64,000 bases of DNA from Heterostelium multicystogenum (GCA_003667245.1 RCNN01000123.1:31573-95572), one strand, 5' to 3'; shown: positions 11,881-23,852, counted from the stretch's first letter. Translations and numbers: made by a program. Notes: a model not told the origin generated them from the letters alone.

Positions 11881-13741
11881 ATGAGCAAAATGAAGGAGGA
11901 TAAGGATCAACAACAACGTCTAGACGAAGAGGACGCTGATGAAGAAGACGTTATCATGTTTGATACTGATAACTCAATTGCACAACCTACTACTACTTCG
12001 AATCAGAATGTTGAGTTGACACCATCTTCATCGTCATCCTCTTCCTCTTCCTCTGGTAGCAGTAGTGTAGTTGATATGACATCGATAGACGACAATGAGA
12101 ATGAACAGAACACTGTTGAAAGCAATGATAATAATGATGATAATGCTAGTCATATCATAGAGAATGCATCTAGCACTAAAAGTAGTACAATGGAATCAGA
12201 GTTTACTTTTACCAATGACGATATCAAGAAATATACAACGACATCATTGATTAGCTTGCTACTATTACATGCAATAAAGTTTACAGGCAATCAAGAGAGC
12301 ACTACTATCAACGAAACAGACATTAACTGGGATATCATATACAAGCAGTTCATCAACAAACTCAAGCAGTTGAACGAGATATCACATTCTTTATTAGTGA
12401 TACTCATCTGCAATCTATAGTTAAAAACATTATTACACCAAAGGTAAGTATACCTACACTACTATAGTTAACAAATAAAACTAACAAATAACTAAATGAA
12501 CTATATTAATAAACAAAGCAATGTGAAATATATTATCATAGACTTAAAACTATTTTCTCAACTGAGTAAGTTACTTTGTAATCGATCAATCACCTATGTA
12601 CTTACATTGCTTATTTATTTATTTATAGTGACTTTAAATGAATTAGAATCAACTATTAAAGAGATGTTGGTTGTTTGAGTTAAGAAAAAGTATTTGTGAT
12701 CTTGAGGTTAACATAAAGTAAGTTAATACTTTAGGTTATTATCTAAAGAAATCAAATGACTAACATTACTAATGTTTGTAGTTGTATGCAAGAGGAGGTG
12801 AAATCTAGGGATGATAGCAAATTGTCATCATTATCTTTGACAAGTGCTGATGAAGTCACTTTGGAACAATCAACACCCTCGACAAACAGTGGTCATAATA
12901 ACAGTGGAGTAGAAGAGCCAATGTCACCTCCTCCTACCACCACTACTACCACCACTACAAAGGTGAAGACAGAACAGCCTGTCACACCCGTGCAACCAAG
13001 CACCCCCGGTGTTGTGGATGGCGAGGAGAAACAACGTACAGTCTCACAACAAGAAGAAGAAAAGAACACGAAAATTATCATGAACTCATTGCAAAAGGTG
13101 TGGAAAGCTTTGAATTCCCATAGATACGCATCCATCTTTAGATTCCCGATTACACATGACGAAGCACCTGACTACGACGAATTTATCAAGCATCGAATGG
13201 ACCTTACCACCCTCAAGAAAAACCTAGACGATGGACTCTACAGCAACAGCACAGAGTTTAACAGCGATCTGCAGCTCATCTTTAGCAATGCGATGGAGTA
13301 CAACGCCCCAAACTCTGAGATCTATAACTATGCAGTCTCGATGAAGAAATACGCCGACAAGGAGATGGACATGATTCTGACAACAGAGAATCTATTACAC
13401 AATACAGGAACAACTCCACTTCGTAGCAGCAGAAGTTCTTCAGCAACACCTTCCCCAAGCATCAGAGGCAGAAAGTCTGCCCAGTAACTACTCCAACTCG
13501 TGGTAACAAGCGTGATTCTGCACCAACAACACCACTCAACGACGATTTAGACGAGGTCAAAACTCCAGTCGAAGAATCTCCTTCACCACAATCTAGCACA
13601 GCCAAACCCAAAGCTGGAACTCGTCGTGGAAGAACCAGCAAGCCGGCACCATCAACACCAAGTGAACAAAAGAAAACCACAAAAAGGCAAAGAGTATCCA
13701 GAAACGAAGATAAATCAACAGCATCATCTGATGAAAGTTAA
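11881..13741 (+). CDS. Bromodomain protein, BRD8-like architecture
   Basis: A nuclear protein with one bromodomain at about 13070-13390. It shows the WKALNSHRYASIFRFP helix, APDYDEFIKHRMDL, and NAMEYNAPNSEIY with the acetyl-lysine-contacting Asn. The N-terminus is acidic and Ser-rich (11881-12200), followed by a helical segment LLLLHAIKF near 12260 and a charged helix LFELRKSICDLEVNIK near 12675. The C-terminus is Ser/Pro/Thr/Lys-rich and ends at the TAA 13739-13741. Introns are likely at about 12444-12628 (GTAAGT donor) and 12715-12780. Single-base breaks lie near 12390 (a T missing), 12668 and the C run 13480-13482. A bromodomain after a long N-terminal helical region resembles BRD8 of the NuA4/TIP60 acetyltransferase complex, but that is inference; other bromodomain proteins remain possible. 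Confidence 0.75.
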
Positions 13742-14460
13742 CTAGTAAATAACCAACAAACAAATATTGCCAATCACAGTAAATAAACTTCGAATACCCA
13801 TTGTACATTTATTTAAGAAAAATATAAAGACCACCAATCCAAAGCAAAAAAAAGATTTGGTAAATTACAAAGTTACCCTGGTAGCTTGAAATTTCACAGA
13901 TTTTATCAAGTTGGTACGGAATTATTATTCCGATATTTATTTTATCCCTAACAATGATGGTGAGATGAAGTTGAACAAAATCATATCAATTAACATAAAT
14001 TTATGTGTTACAAAATTATTTAGATAATAATACTACGAATTACGAGATGATCAGTTTTCAAAGACAAAGTACAGGTGGGAATTTTTTTGATATTTTGTCC
14101 AAGATTAGCAAAACAGTGGCTTTTTAATGGGCAAAACGTGTTTAGATGCCTGAGATTTTCGTTGCCAGGGCAAAAGTTTTGTTGATTGTTGTTTTTTTTG
14201 TAAAACAAAACCCACATGACAGATGTGGTTGTTATCACTAATGGTATCCAACAGACCTACCTCTGCCAAAAGACCACATGATAATTGACAAACAACTTTA
14301 TATTAATTAATTTAAATAAAATATTTATAAAAATTATTTTCTAAAATATTTTTCTGTTACTCTCTGTTGTCTGTCTCTTACTCTCCAGGATTCTCGATAA
14401 ATAACCAGAGAACTAGTTCTATCTAATTACGTAAAAATTATTATTATTTATATTCTAAAA
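13742..14460. promoter_or_regulatory. Promoter spacer with inverted G-box-like repeat
   Basis: A 719-base spacer upstream of the small secreted-protein gene. At 14212-14228 it has a perfect inverted repeat, CCACAT then 5 bases then ATGTGG, and a further CCACATG at 14274-14280. In Dictyostelium, G/GT-rich boxes bind G-box binding factor in developmental promoters; this link is inference. An AT-rich, TATA-like stretch lies at 14300-14340. Confidence 0.35.
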
Positions 14461-14969
14461 ATGAAAGTTATCTTTTTCAGTGCAATTCTCTTGTTGGTTG
14501 CTTTGTCAGCCGTATCTGCCATTAAACAGGCTGGTAAAATGTGAGTGCCAATTCCACGATGGTACCATCAAGCATATCAATGCCTATGATAAACAAGTTG
14601 TTTCGACAGATGTACTTTGGTCGGTGCCCAGACTCGTCCAGCCTGCGATGCCGTTTTCAAACACTTGCCAATGCTCATTGAAGGTCACTGAGTGTGTCGA
14701 TGAAAACAAGGTCGGTCGTCACGGTGGTGGTCACCATGGTGGTATCCACGGTATCCACGGTGGTTTCCATGGTCCAGTCTCTATTTCCATTGGTGGTTCA
14801 TCCGGTTCCGGTTCAGGAAGCAGTGGTTCATCTGGTAGCAGCGGTTCATCTGGTTCATCCGGTGGTTTCATCCGGTGGTGGATCTGGTGGTGGATCTGGT
14901 CTCATGAAGACTCCAAATCAAGTCTGCCCATGTATCTCCCAAGTCAACTCCTACAATTTTGAAAACTAA
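14461..14969 (+). CDS. Small secreted Cys-containing, Gly/Ser/His-rich protein
   Basis: Begins with a clear signal peptide (MKVIFFSAILLLVALSAVSA). The mature part has CxC motifs (CEC, CQC) and a later Cys. A His/Gly-rich stretch of HGG/HGGI units (14715-14770), a Ser-Gly repeat stretch (14800-14895) and a last CPC motif before the stop at 14967-14969 follow. I do not recognise the family. The composition suggests an extracellular matrix, spore coat or sheath protein. The frame is broken at the A run 14536-14539 just after the signal peptide and again in the Gly/Ser repeat near 14865. A reading of 14600-14690 in a second frame also looks protein-like, so the middle is uncertain. Confidence 0.6.
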
Positions 14970-15128
14970 ATTCAATAGAATAGAATTCATTTTCAATAAA
15001 TCCCAAGCCATTCATTATCTTGTATATAAAATTTCCAAATCCAACCAAATGAATAGAACCTTTCATTCTCGTTTACATTATCTATTTCAAATCCATTGTC
15101 CTCATTTTTTTAATTACATTTCTTTTAT

Positions 15129-15941
15129 TTACAGGTTTACATATATTTTTCCATTGGTACAGTAGTTTTCTTCATCATCTACAAATTGTCCCCATTCGTC
15201 GTGTAATCTATAATCATAGGATGTATCGTAAATATCATGCTTATCGTTGTCATAGTCACATTGTTCACTCGTACTGCTGTCTGTTTCACTTAGTGCATCT
15301 TCTGGATAGTGTTCTTTATTAATTAATGTAGTACTTGTAGGTACACTTGTTTCCATAACATCCAAACTCTGCAATTGATAAGTTAATGAAATGATGCCTA
15401 TTTTACAATATATAATAATATGTATTTGTTATCAACTTACTGATTTCTTTGTTTGTACATTGTCAAAGAGTTTAATTGATTCTTCTAACGATAATTCCTT
15501 TGCTTGTCTTATTGGTTTGTTTGGAGCAGGTGGTGATTTATTGGTAGTTGCTTTCGTAGATGCATTTGTATCTTTATTCGATTTCATAGAGAGTGCTTTC
15601 ATTTGGAATATCAATCTGTCGTCTTCATTCATACTATTTGGTTTACCATAGATTTCGGGATCAACTAATTTATCTTTCTTTTCTTTTGTTGTTGTTGTTG
15701 TTGCATTTCCAACCGGTTGATCAGTATCCAGCTTCTCCTCATTATTAGCACTATTTAATTTCTTCTCTATCAAATCCTTTATCTCTTTTATACTGTTCAA
15801 TATCTTTGCACCACCATCAGGTAGATTTGCTCCAACGGAACTTAACAAACTATTCTTACTCTGCAATAGTTTTTCAAGCTCACCTACAGACATCAAAGAT
15901 AGATCTTTTGAAGCTGCTAATTTATTTTTATTTGAATTCAT
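15129..15941 (-). CDS. POLR2M/Gdown1 (GRINL1A)-like protein, two exons
   Basis: Exon 1 is 15941-15441 and exon 2 is 15368-15129, joined in phase 0 across a GTAAGT...CAG intron. Near residues 14-50 it has the pattern L-x-x-x-S-x-x-E-L-x-x-L-L, then LPDGGAKI and IKEIKDLI. This follows the N-terminal signature of Gdown1/POLR2M, an RNA polymerase II-associated protein that blocks TFIIF and links Mediator to the polymerase. The rest is Lys/Asn/Thr-rich, with a VDPEIYGKP segment. The C-terminus is very acidic (DYDNDKHDIYDTSYD region). Both exons are open without any frame correction. The similarity is to a short motif only, so the function is an inference; an unrelated disordered nuclear protein is the alternative. 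Confidence 0.6.
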
Positions 15942-16317
15942 CTTTAAACTAACTAATGATTTTATAATAATCTATAACAAATATAATAATAGACTTAAAA
16001 GATGACTTTTAAGATGTTCAATTTATAATTTTAAATTAATTTTTGAACATTCCCAAATATTATTAATATTAGTAGATTTGAATACCAATTTTTTTAAAAA
16101 AACGAGGGAAACCCCAATGCGAGGACGGAACTGAAATTCAACATAATATCGTCTTTATTATTATTATTATTAATGTTGTTCAAGAATAGATTTTTATAAT
16201 TGAACTTAGTTATATTATATTGTATTGAATTGAGTTTGAATGTAGTTGATGGTTGTGTTGCGATTGATTTGATTTGATTACATTACATTAAAAACAAGCC
16301 ACATGGGGTTTGGTAGT
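15942..16317. other. Spacer between POLR2M-like and primase genes
   Basis: A 376-base AT-rich spacer lying upstream of the POLR2M-like gene and downstream of the primase gene. An ATT repeat is at 16157-16172. A less AT-rich patch is at 16100-16130. I see no gene in it. Confidence 0.4.
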
Positions 16318-18015
16318 TTAATTACTGGATTTTTGTTGGTCTGCTGCTGCTTTCTTCTCCTCTTCCAGAGCCTGTAGCTTCTTGTAATACTCTCTTGATG
16401 TATCATAAAACTGATTGGGATGGTTAAACTGTAATATTATAAATATTCCCTTTGTGCATAAAGTCAAAGTGTTTTCCACAGGCCAACTAGTGATATCGAA
16501 TGAGAGGTCGGAACAGTTGATTAGTAAATTAGATCGAACAAACTCATCCAATATGTATTGCTTTACGTTTGGTGAGATTTCAGCTGCATTTAGAATTTCA
16601 GCGACGGTAAATTCGTCGACTCCGTAGTTGAGAAAGCTGTTGTTGGAGTCGCTCCTTGGTCCAGACGAATGGACATCCGTGAATCTCATCGGAACTCTTT
16701 GGCACCTTCGAGATGATCTTGGCGCACGATGATGGCGAGTATGAAATACCTTTACCCTCGAGACCGTAGGTATGACGCACCATGTATGCGTACTCCTTGT
16801 CAAACTCAGTGCCAGAAACACGCTTGGCAAATGAAGATTTCCAGTAGCCAATGGCATCTTCGTAGCAAAGTCCAATTGCTTTGAGGAATGTGCTAAACTG
16901 TAGACGACCGTCGTATTTCAATTTTCCTTGCTTCGCCGTCCGTCGTGCATCACACGCATACACATGGGGAACGACTGACGAGAGACTGGTGCAATCTCTG
17001 CTGGTGTAATCTTTCCATGGCTGACTGTAATGACACTGGATTGCTTCGGCAGACTCTTGAAAAAGTCGAATATATAAGAGTAGTTTTGACGCAAACGGCC
17101 AGACTCATTCATGATGTTGTCCATTGCGAAAATCAAATATTTACGGAAAACACTCAACAATGACTTCGTTCAAATCTGACCTTGCAACATAGGCTAGTCC
17201 ACCACGCCTCATAATCATTTTCTTTCTTGCAACCAGCTGTGTCACCTCCTCCCATGGCATCTTTAAAAAGTCGCGATGGTCGCATGTCGACTTTGCGATC
17301 CTCAATACTGGATCCTCGTTATCTGCTGTATCTTTTTCAACGCTCAGTGCTCTTTTATATAGCTTCGAATCCTTCAAAGATCATCATCCAATTAGTATCA
17401 TGCCTTGCATTCCCAAGTACTTGAACATCACTTACAAAGATATAAAACAAATCTTTAGCATTCATTAAATATTCCTCCTCCGTGAGAATAGACCATCCGA
17501 AGCCAGCGTTTTCGGCGATAAACTGTTGAAACTGATTGATGGTGATGTTTTCCAGTCTGTATCTTAGAAGTGTAAGCTCCTGTTGAATGAACCACTCTCT
17601 GTCGATCGAGTCAGCCATTGCCAGTCTCAATAGACAATGGGAGGTTTCGTCTTTAGTTTGGTAGAGTTCGTCATCGCGATCGTAGAAAGCCTTCAGAAGC
17701 AAACCAATCTGCTGGCTACACTGTTCGTGAGTTAACTCTAACTTTGCTTTGAAATTGCTTGTAACACTATTGTCGACGTACAATTGTTGTTAGTTCGCGT
17801 CATCAACTCAATGAGCACTCTGCACAGAGTAAGTCAGCATAGAACGAACACATACATGATAGACGACATAAGCATATGGACTCCAACTGAGCCATGTTCA
17901 AGACATCTAGGCTTGGCATTGTACTATATAAATTTGGCAAGATATGCTTTCTGCTTGATTCTGAATCATCTTGACTTGCATTCTGTTTCTTATTAGCTCT
18001 CAATGAAGTTGCCAT
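16318..18015 (-). CDS. prim2: DNA primase large subunit (PRIM2), frame-broken
   Basis: Large regulatory subunit of the primase-polymerase alpha complex, which starts RNA-DNA primers in replication. Matching landmarks run in family order. The N-terminal region has ESICLCRLSCM (about 17880). The helical region has HCLLRLAMADSIDREWFIQQE (about 17570-17640), then WEEVTQLVARKKMIMRRGG (about 17210-17260). The Fe-S domain has MCMRVMHD, GRLQFSTFLKAIGL, a FDKEYAYMVRHTYG segment, SPSSCAKII and HGCPF. The cluster Cys of the family are recognisable in these segments. A clean intron lies at 17435-17372 (GTAAGT...AAG). Other frame changes are near 17785-17900, 17155, 16920-16960, 16640 and 16800; a second small intron near 17785 is possible. 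The start at 18015 is the first ATG after the shared promoter. The neighbouring divergent gene encodes another replication factor. Confidence 0.9.
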
Positions 18016-18351
18016 GATACTCTATTAATCTGTTAATTATCTTTTATCCACCAAGAACTAAAGCTAACATTAGTCAACAAGGTATCTTGTATTCTGTCAG
18101 TTTCCTCTCCATATTAATTCAAATTTTTAAAAAATTTAAAAAAAAGGCGGTAACCCTCACTTTCCTTAAGCAATATTACTAAGAAATTGATCTTTTTGGT
18201 AAACAAGATATAACTTAAGTAGTGATCACTCAAGTTGAATTGATCGGTTTTTAGGAATAACCAAAGTGAGTAGTGAACTAAACTGCTTCCTATCTAAGAT
18301 CATCAGATTAATTACTACAATATTTATTATATACAAAAAGGACCTTTGAGA
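18016..18351. promoter_or_regulatory. Bidirectional promoter of primase and GINS genes
   Basis: A 336-base spacer between the start codons of two divergently transcribed replication genes. It is AT-rich except for a GGCGG core at 18147-18151 preceded by an A run, which is reminiscent of half an E2F site (GGCGGGAA type). Coordinate S-phase expression from this region is inference. Confidence 0.45.
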
Positions 18352-19299
18352 ATGGCAAACGAATACTTTGATATAGACAAAATACTTGCTGAAGAAGAAG
18401 TAAGTTTATGTTGGATAATATCAGATGAGATGTGATGATTTCATGAAAAAGGTGGAGGAGATGTGTATTGTTTAAAACTTAACTAACATAATATTGTGTT
18501 GTACATCACAGAAAATAGTATCGAAATTTGAAACAGATGCATATAATCTTGGACATTTAGATCAAAGCTCTACAAGTAGAGACGTAGGTTAAACGATTCA
18601 CGAAATCATGTTGATCAATATTATGGATTGGATAGGTTGTTAATTAAGTTCATTTTCAAAATCAGATGAAACAGGGAGATGAAGTTGAACTGCCATTCTG
18701 GCTGGCGAAAATACTGAATAATAACAATATCATTTCGAATGCCCCACCCGTTATCTTTTTGGAAGACTATCAAAATAAGCTGTTGGCAGATCCCAAAGTT
18801 ATTTCAATGCGAAAATATCCATACTACGATGTATTTGGAATTAAAATATCGATGTTGTATGTTTCGACTTGATCAAGTGCTTCCACTGAATTAGGAAAAT
18901 GCAACAGTGTGGATAGAATTGATTGCCTCCAGGAGGAGAGGTTTCTCAGAAACTAATATAGATTTTTGTTGATTGATTATTAATATTATTACAGCTTTAG
19001 AGACTATGCACTCAGCAAAGTATTGTTCAAAGTATTCAAGCAAAGACTGTTCCATATCCTAGTTCAGTCCATGCATTTGAGGAATACGGATATCAGTCAA
19101 ATTCAAAAATAACCTCACTACACAGGAGAACATCATTTTTGCCCTTGGATACCAGTCGTCGGCTGACTACGACAGTTGGACAAGTGGACGCAGCGACAAG
19201 ATAACCAGCTCAGACAAGAAATATACACAATCAAAGAATAGAAAAGAAGAAACTCTATTGAAAAAGAGAAAGCGTCTAACTGATACCAACAACGATTAG
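18352..19299 (+). CDS. gins3: GINS complex subunit Psf3
   Basis: One of four subunits of GINS, which joins Cdc45 and Mcm2-7 in the CMG replicative helicase. Four exons fit GT-AG rules: 18352-18399 (MANEYFDIDKILAEEE), 18512-18583 (KFETDAYNLGHLDQSS), 18666-18856 (VELPFWLAKILNNN, then ADPKVISMRKYPYYDVFG) and 18995-19299. The order 'YF-x-I-D-x-I-L', 'LGHLD', 'ELPFWLAK', 'ADP' and 'PYYYxFG' is the Psf3 signature, and the basic C-terminus KKRKRLTD is also typical. Total length is about 200 residues, as in other Psf3 proteins. One single-base break lies in the A run near 19105. Transcription is divergent from the primase gene. Confidence 0.9.
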
Positions 19300-20763
19300 C
19301 TTCTTTAGCTTACACTTATATTAATATTTAGCTACTTTTTTTGTAAAATATATAAATAAACTTAGTAATAATAACACTTGCTAAACGATGAATTCTAACC
19401 AACTATTGCGCTCTCCATCATTGCCATCATTGTTGATTGCAATTTGTTGTCATATTCATTGCAATCGTTTTATTACTATTCATCATCTTCTACACCATAT
19501 GATTGAAAATTGACATCCACAACTGAACTGGTTATATAAGCAATCAAATCAAATCAAATCAAATCACGATTGGATCATGTAAACTCAATGTAGAGTTAGT
19601 TACTTTCAAATGTTGGTATCCATTGACACCGGTAAGTTAAACCATCCACAAAAACACAACACTACAACACACACCTTCAACAATGAAAAGAACAAACATG
19701 TTAAATATAATTAAGATAAGAGCGGGAGATTCAACACCAAACACAAAAGAGTAAATCGGTAATTTGATAGCACAAATAACACACCAATACAATACAATCA
19801 ACACAAACAAACACTAACTAACTAATTGTTAACATCAACAGTAATAATAATAACTTCAAATTAATGAATGAGTTGTTGAGTGTTATTTGTTGCAGTATTA
19901 TTATTATTATTTCTAACGGCTACATTATTAAAGAAGAACCGTTACAACTATGTGGAGGTATAATTGATATATCAAATTTACCTATTACTATATTTGTTCA
20001 TTCATGTTATTTATAATAGACATGTGTTTTGTTGTGTGATTGTGTTTATTGATATTTTATTATTGAGATATTTATGTTTTAATAAAGATTCATGAATCTA
20101 AAATAACTAGCACCAATCAATCGCAATCATCATGAAAATACGATATGTATGTATGATTTGAGTTTGATTTGAAAAATGGTGTATGGTTTGAGAAATAAGT
20201 GGTTGTTGTGGTATTGGTCTGCAATCAAGGTGTGTAAATCTATTTTTTTGATTTCAAAACAATGTGTGTGTTTTTTGTGGTTTTGATTTTGCACTATTAT
20301 TGGAGACAGCAGTGTGAAAGGGGTATTGTTTTTGATGAGATTTACAACTGGACTATTTTACTTTTTTTATAGAGGTCAGCCATAAAATCGAATCTAAATA
20401 AATAGATATTTCGTGATTTTGATCAAACACTGATTATCAAATTAGAATTTATCACAGCCAGATCCTCTAACCCGATTCACGTTCTATCCATATTTTTGGG
20501 TTGTAATTAGAATTAATATTAATAATATTATTTTTGAATTTTCTTTTTCTTTTAGAGACAATCAAACAAAAACTGGGGAAAATAAAAAAGAGGAGACTCT
20601 ATTCTGTTCGTTCCAGCTCTCCAATCCATCTTATTACTCTCATCAGTATCACTACTTCTTACAATTACTATTCTTTAGTAACATATATATAACATTAATA
20701 TATAATATATAACATTAATATTTTTTGTATAAAACTTTTTACATACATCAATCTTAAATAAAA
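19300..20763. other. Long AT-rich spacer before LIM gene
   Basis: A 1.46-kb spacer with ATT, CAAAT and T-run repeats. No open frame above noise and no tRNA-like fold seen by eye. The 3' part (20520-20760) ends in TATA-like runs before the LIM protein start and probably holds its promoter. Confidence 0.4.
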
Positions 20764-21210
20764 ATGGCCTCCAAATTCGGTACCTCAGAGAAATGCGTTG
20801 TTTGCACCAAGACTGTCTATTCACTCGAAAGATTGGCTGCTGACGAACGTGTCTTCCACAAAGCTTGTTTCAGATGTACCACCTGTAACAACGCTCTCAA
20901 GCTTGGAAGTTATGCTTCAATGGAACAAAAGACATACTGCAAGCCATGCTTCAAGGTAATTATTATTATTATTATTAACAGTAATACCTGTAATTAATAT
21001 TTATACTTACATTCCATTATTTTCTTATTAAAGAAATTGTTCTTCTCCAAAGGCAATTACTCAGAAGGTTTCGGTCAATTGAAGCCACAACACCAACACG
21101 ATTTGAAGAAGGGTACTCCAACTGTCACCACTGTCGAACCAGTTCAAGTCCCAGTAAACTCTTCAGTTGTAGAACCAGCAACAACCCCAGTTGAGCCAGC
21201 TTCCTCATAA
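20764..21210 (+). CDS. Single-LIM-domain protein
   Basis: Exons 20764-20955 and 21034-21210 join in phase 0 across a short GTAATT...AAG intron and give a protein of 122 residues. Residues ~10-62 form one LIM domain with the zinc ligands in order: CVVC, then His and Cys in HKACFRC, TTC, and CKPCF at the end. The LIM domain is followed by KLFFSKGNYSEGFGQLKPQ, the conserved segment seen after the LIM domain of cysteine-rich and actin-associated LIM proteins. A Pro/Val/Thr tail with repeated VEP motifs ends the protein. A cytoskeletal role like that of Dictyostelium LimC/D/E proteins is likely but not shown. No frame breaks. Confidence 0.9.
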
Positions 21211-21697
21211 ACATTTAATTTCATTCACAACATTGATCACATATATTTAGATAATCAATGATTATGTATTTTTAGCATAAATATATATATATACCAATCC
21301 TCTTTTTAACATCCAGAATAATATCAAATAAACACTCGAATACTCGTATATGTTCGAGAAAACATTATGTATTCTTATCAAACAACAGTACTGTTGCTAG
21401 ATTTCAGTGCAAAGGTATCAAGATGGTCGGTAGTGATGTAGTATTGGAGTTTGGTATGGAATGGTTTGTTGGCAAGTAAAGATAGTATCAATGTGGTTAT
21501 CAGTTGGAGGTCATGTTTCATTCTTGATTTCTGTCTGCAGAAGATGAGCTCGTTTTTGGTTGTTCATTTCCAAAATAGGTACCATCATCATTCTCTCTGT
21601 TGTTTGAAGTAGTTAAAATTAAATCAGAATAAGGAAAAAGAGAGGAATTGCTGGATATAAATAATAAACAAATGATTGTAATACATTTGTTATGTGT
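21211..21697. other. Convergent 3' spacer
   Basis: A 487-base spacer between two convergent genes (LIM and Mdm31-like). It holds AT-rich 3' ends with AATAAA-like signals. No gene is seen. Confidence 0.4.
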
Positions 21698-23852
21698 TTA
21701 ATAGATACTTTTGTTGAAGTGCGTGTTGTTCTTCAATTAGCCTTTGATACTCTTGCTTGTTCTTTTCAATAAAAGGTAATAGCCAATCCATTACTTCACT
21801 AAACAATTGACCTGCCTATTTCTTTGAGAGTGGTCACCACTCTTGGTTTGTTGAACTTTGTTAGCCAACTCACGACCTACACTATCACTCAGCATGTCCC
21901 AGAAGGAAGCTTGACTTAGTGTCCATGCTCCATTGTACTGTCTTAAGTTCATTGAAAAGTGGAATTGAAGAGGAATATGCTTTGAGTGAGAGTTGATATA
22001 TGCTACGATTGGATGTGCCCAAAGCATTTGATAGATAGCTTAATTCAGGGGTATAGAGTGGTGCAACTGAAAATAGATGATTCAATTGTACATTGAAAGT
22101 TAAATGTACATTTTTATAAGGATCTAATTAAAATACATTAGTAATGGAGATACTATATTCAAATTTGGATTGTATAGGTACCTTTATCAAGAGGAATTTA
22201 TACCATAATCAACTAAATGACTTTCGGATTCCAAAATTTCGTCTTCTTTGATCTTTTGGAAGTAAGAGATTAAGTTGAATGTCAAATGTACCTTCTTTAA
22301 TCCATCCAAGAGGTCCTGTTGCATTTCTTGATAAAATATCTATATTTACACCATCAATTTTCAACTATTATTTGATTGTCAGTATCAAGATGATAAATTA
22401 ATTACTTGTTCCACGTACTTCTCTTTGGTCAAATCTTGATGAATGGGAATCCGCTACCTGATGCTGTGGAATTGTAAAGGTAAACAATGAACCATCGAAT
22501 TTTCCAACAATATTTTTACAAGATAGGAGATTCATACAGAATCCACTGCTTTCTGAATTTATCAGATTCCATGCTAAATACAGAAATTGACAGTGGTCGA
22601 TGTGTCTTGTTCTGGCATGTAGTAAGTGATCAATAAATCTTTAACGTCCAATCTATCAAAAACAAAGTCTCCAGGTGCCCTAAAAGTTAGAAGGTTGATA
22701 ATAAGTATAGTGTTTTGGATCAATATATTGGCATTTTTTGAATTTACTTTTTTTTCTTGGATAGATCATGTTTGAATAGTCTAAATATACACCTTCAGTT
22801 CTTCTATCAATGATTCCTCTTATACCAGAGGCCAGACATTCCTGAATGATTCCTTTGCCTTCAAGTAACCAGAGAGAATTGATAGTTTAATATCGATTTG
22901 TTTGATTGAAAGTTGAATGGATGAAAGATGTTCGTCTGCTCTTGGATTACGTGATACTGTTACATTCTCTAATCTAATGTATCCAGTTTTCAATTCACCA
23001 TGAGCATGTTCAAAAGTTATATTGATTCCAGTGTTTGTTGTCAAATATTTTTCCAATACGTTTAGCAGTCCATTCTATACAATATTTAAATGAATAAGAT
23101 GATCATTGGATTGTAAGAGTTTACAGACTTACCAGAGAATTCAAATGTATTAGCTATCCAGAGTATAAGAGATACAAGTGTTGTCGTACCCAAAAATGAT
23201 AAGAGAGCCAGTACCAAAGAGTAGCCAACTGAAAATAGCAAAGAAATGATCAGATGTCAAGGGTTTGTGTCTCGTTAAAACAAATTTGATTCTTTCGTTA
23301 TATTCTTATATAATAGAAATATTCCCTTGTCTTTCTTAAAGAATATTCTTTTTCCCAGTATTCCTTGTTTGTTTGCAAGTTCATCTTGTGTATTGGTGTC
23401 TTGTTTATTGCTATTATTATCATTTTTGTTATTGTTTTGATTGTTTTTATTAGTTGAGCAATAATGATAATATATAAAGTGATATAAAGTTGTTTTGTTG
23501 TTGATTGGAGTGTGATTGTTCAAGTATGAAATACTATAGAGTGCTTTATTGTTGTTTAAAATCGATGTTGGTTGATTTGGTGATGATGATGATGATTGTT
23601 GTTGTTTTACTACTATTTTATTTAATAGGTTACTAATATTACTACTAAGACCATTTCTATTTTGAAGTAATGATTTTTTGATAATTTGATAATATACTTG
23701 ATTTTATATTATTACTGATACTACTACTATTTAATTTATGACTATCGATTGATGAAAGTAGAGCTTTAAAATTATTGACATTATTTCTTGCCTATATTAC
23801 TACTACTATTCAGTAAGGTATGACTATTAGCAAAGCTAGTTAATCTATTCAT
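21698..23852 (-). CDS. Mdm31/Mdm32-like mitochondrial inner-membrane protein
   Basis: Read on the minus strand in several exons. A Ser/Asn-rich, basic N-terminus (start at 23852) fits a mitochondrial presequence. A membrane segment at about 23160-23235 reads IFSWLLFGTGSLIIF then GTTTLVSLILWIANTFEF, matching the membrane span of Mdm31/32. Next come the GINITFEHAHGELKTGYIRLE strand region (22965-23040), a segment ending KGIIQECLASGIRGIIDRR (about 22800-22850), and downstream parts to about 21790. The tail reads DWLLPFIEKNKQEYQRLIEEQ with a stop at 21698-21700. In yeast, Mdm31/32 affect mitochondrial shape and lipid transport. Many short introns and several frame changes make the exon list uncertain, but the ordered motifs support the family. 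Confidence 0.7.

Noticed and set aside
11599..11916. Minus-strand frame of 105 codons
   Set aside because: Overlaps a divergent promoter and the bromodomain start; no repeats or motifs; composition fits noise.
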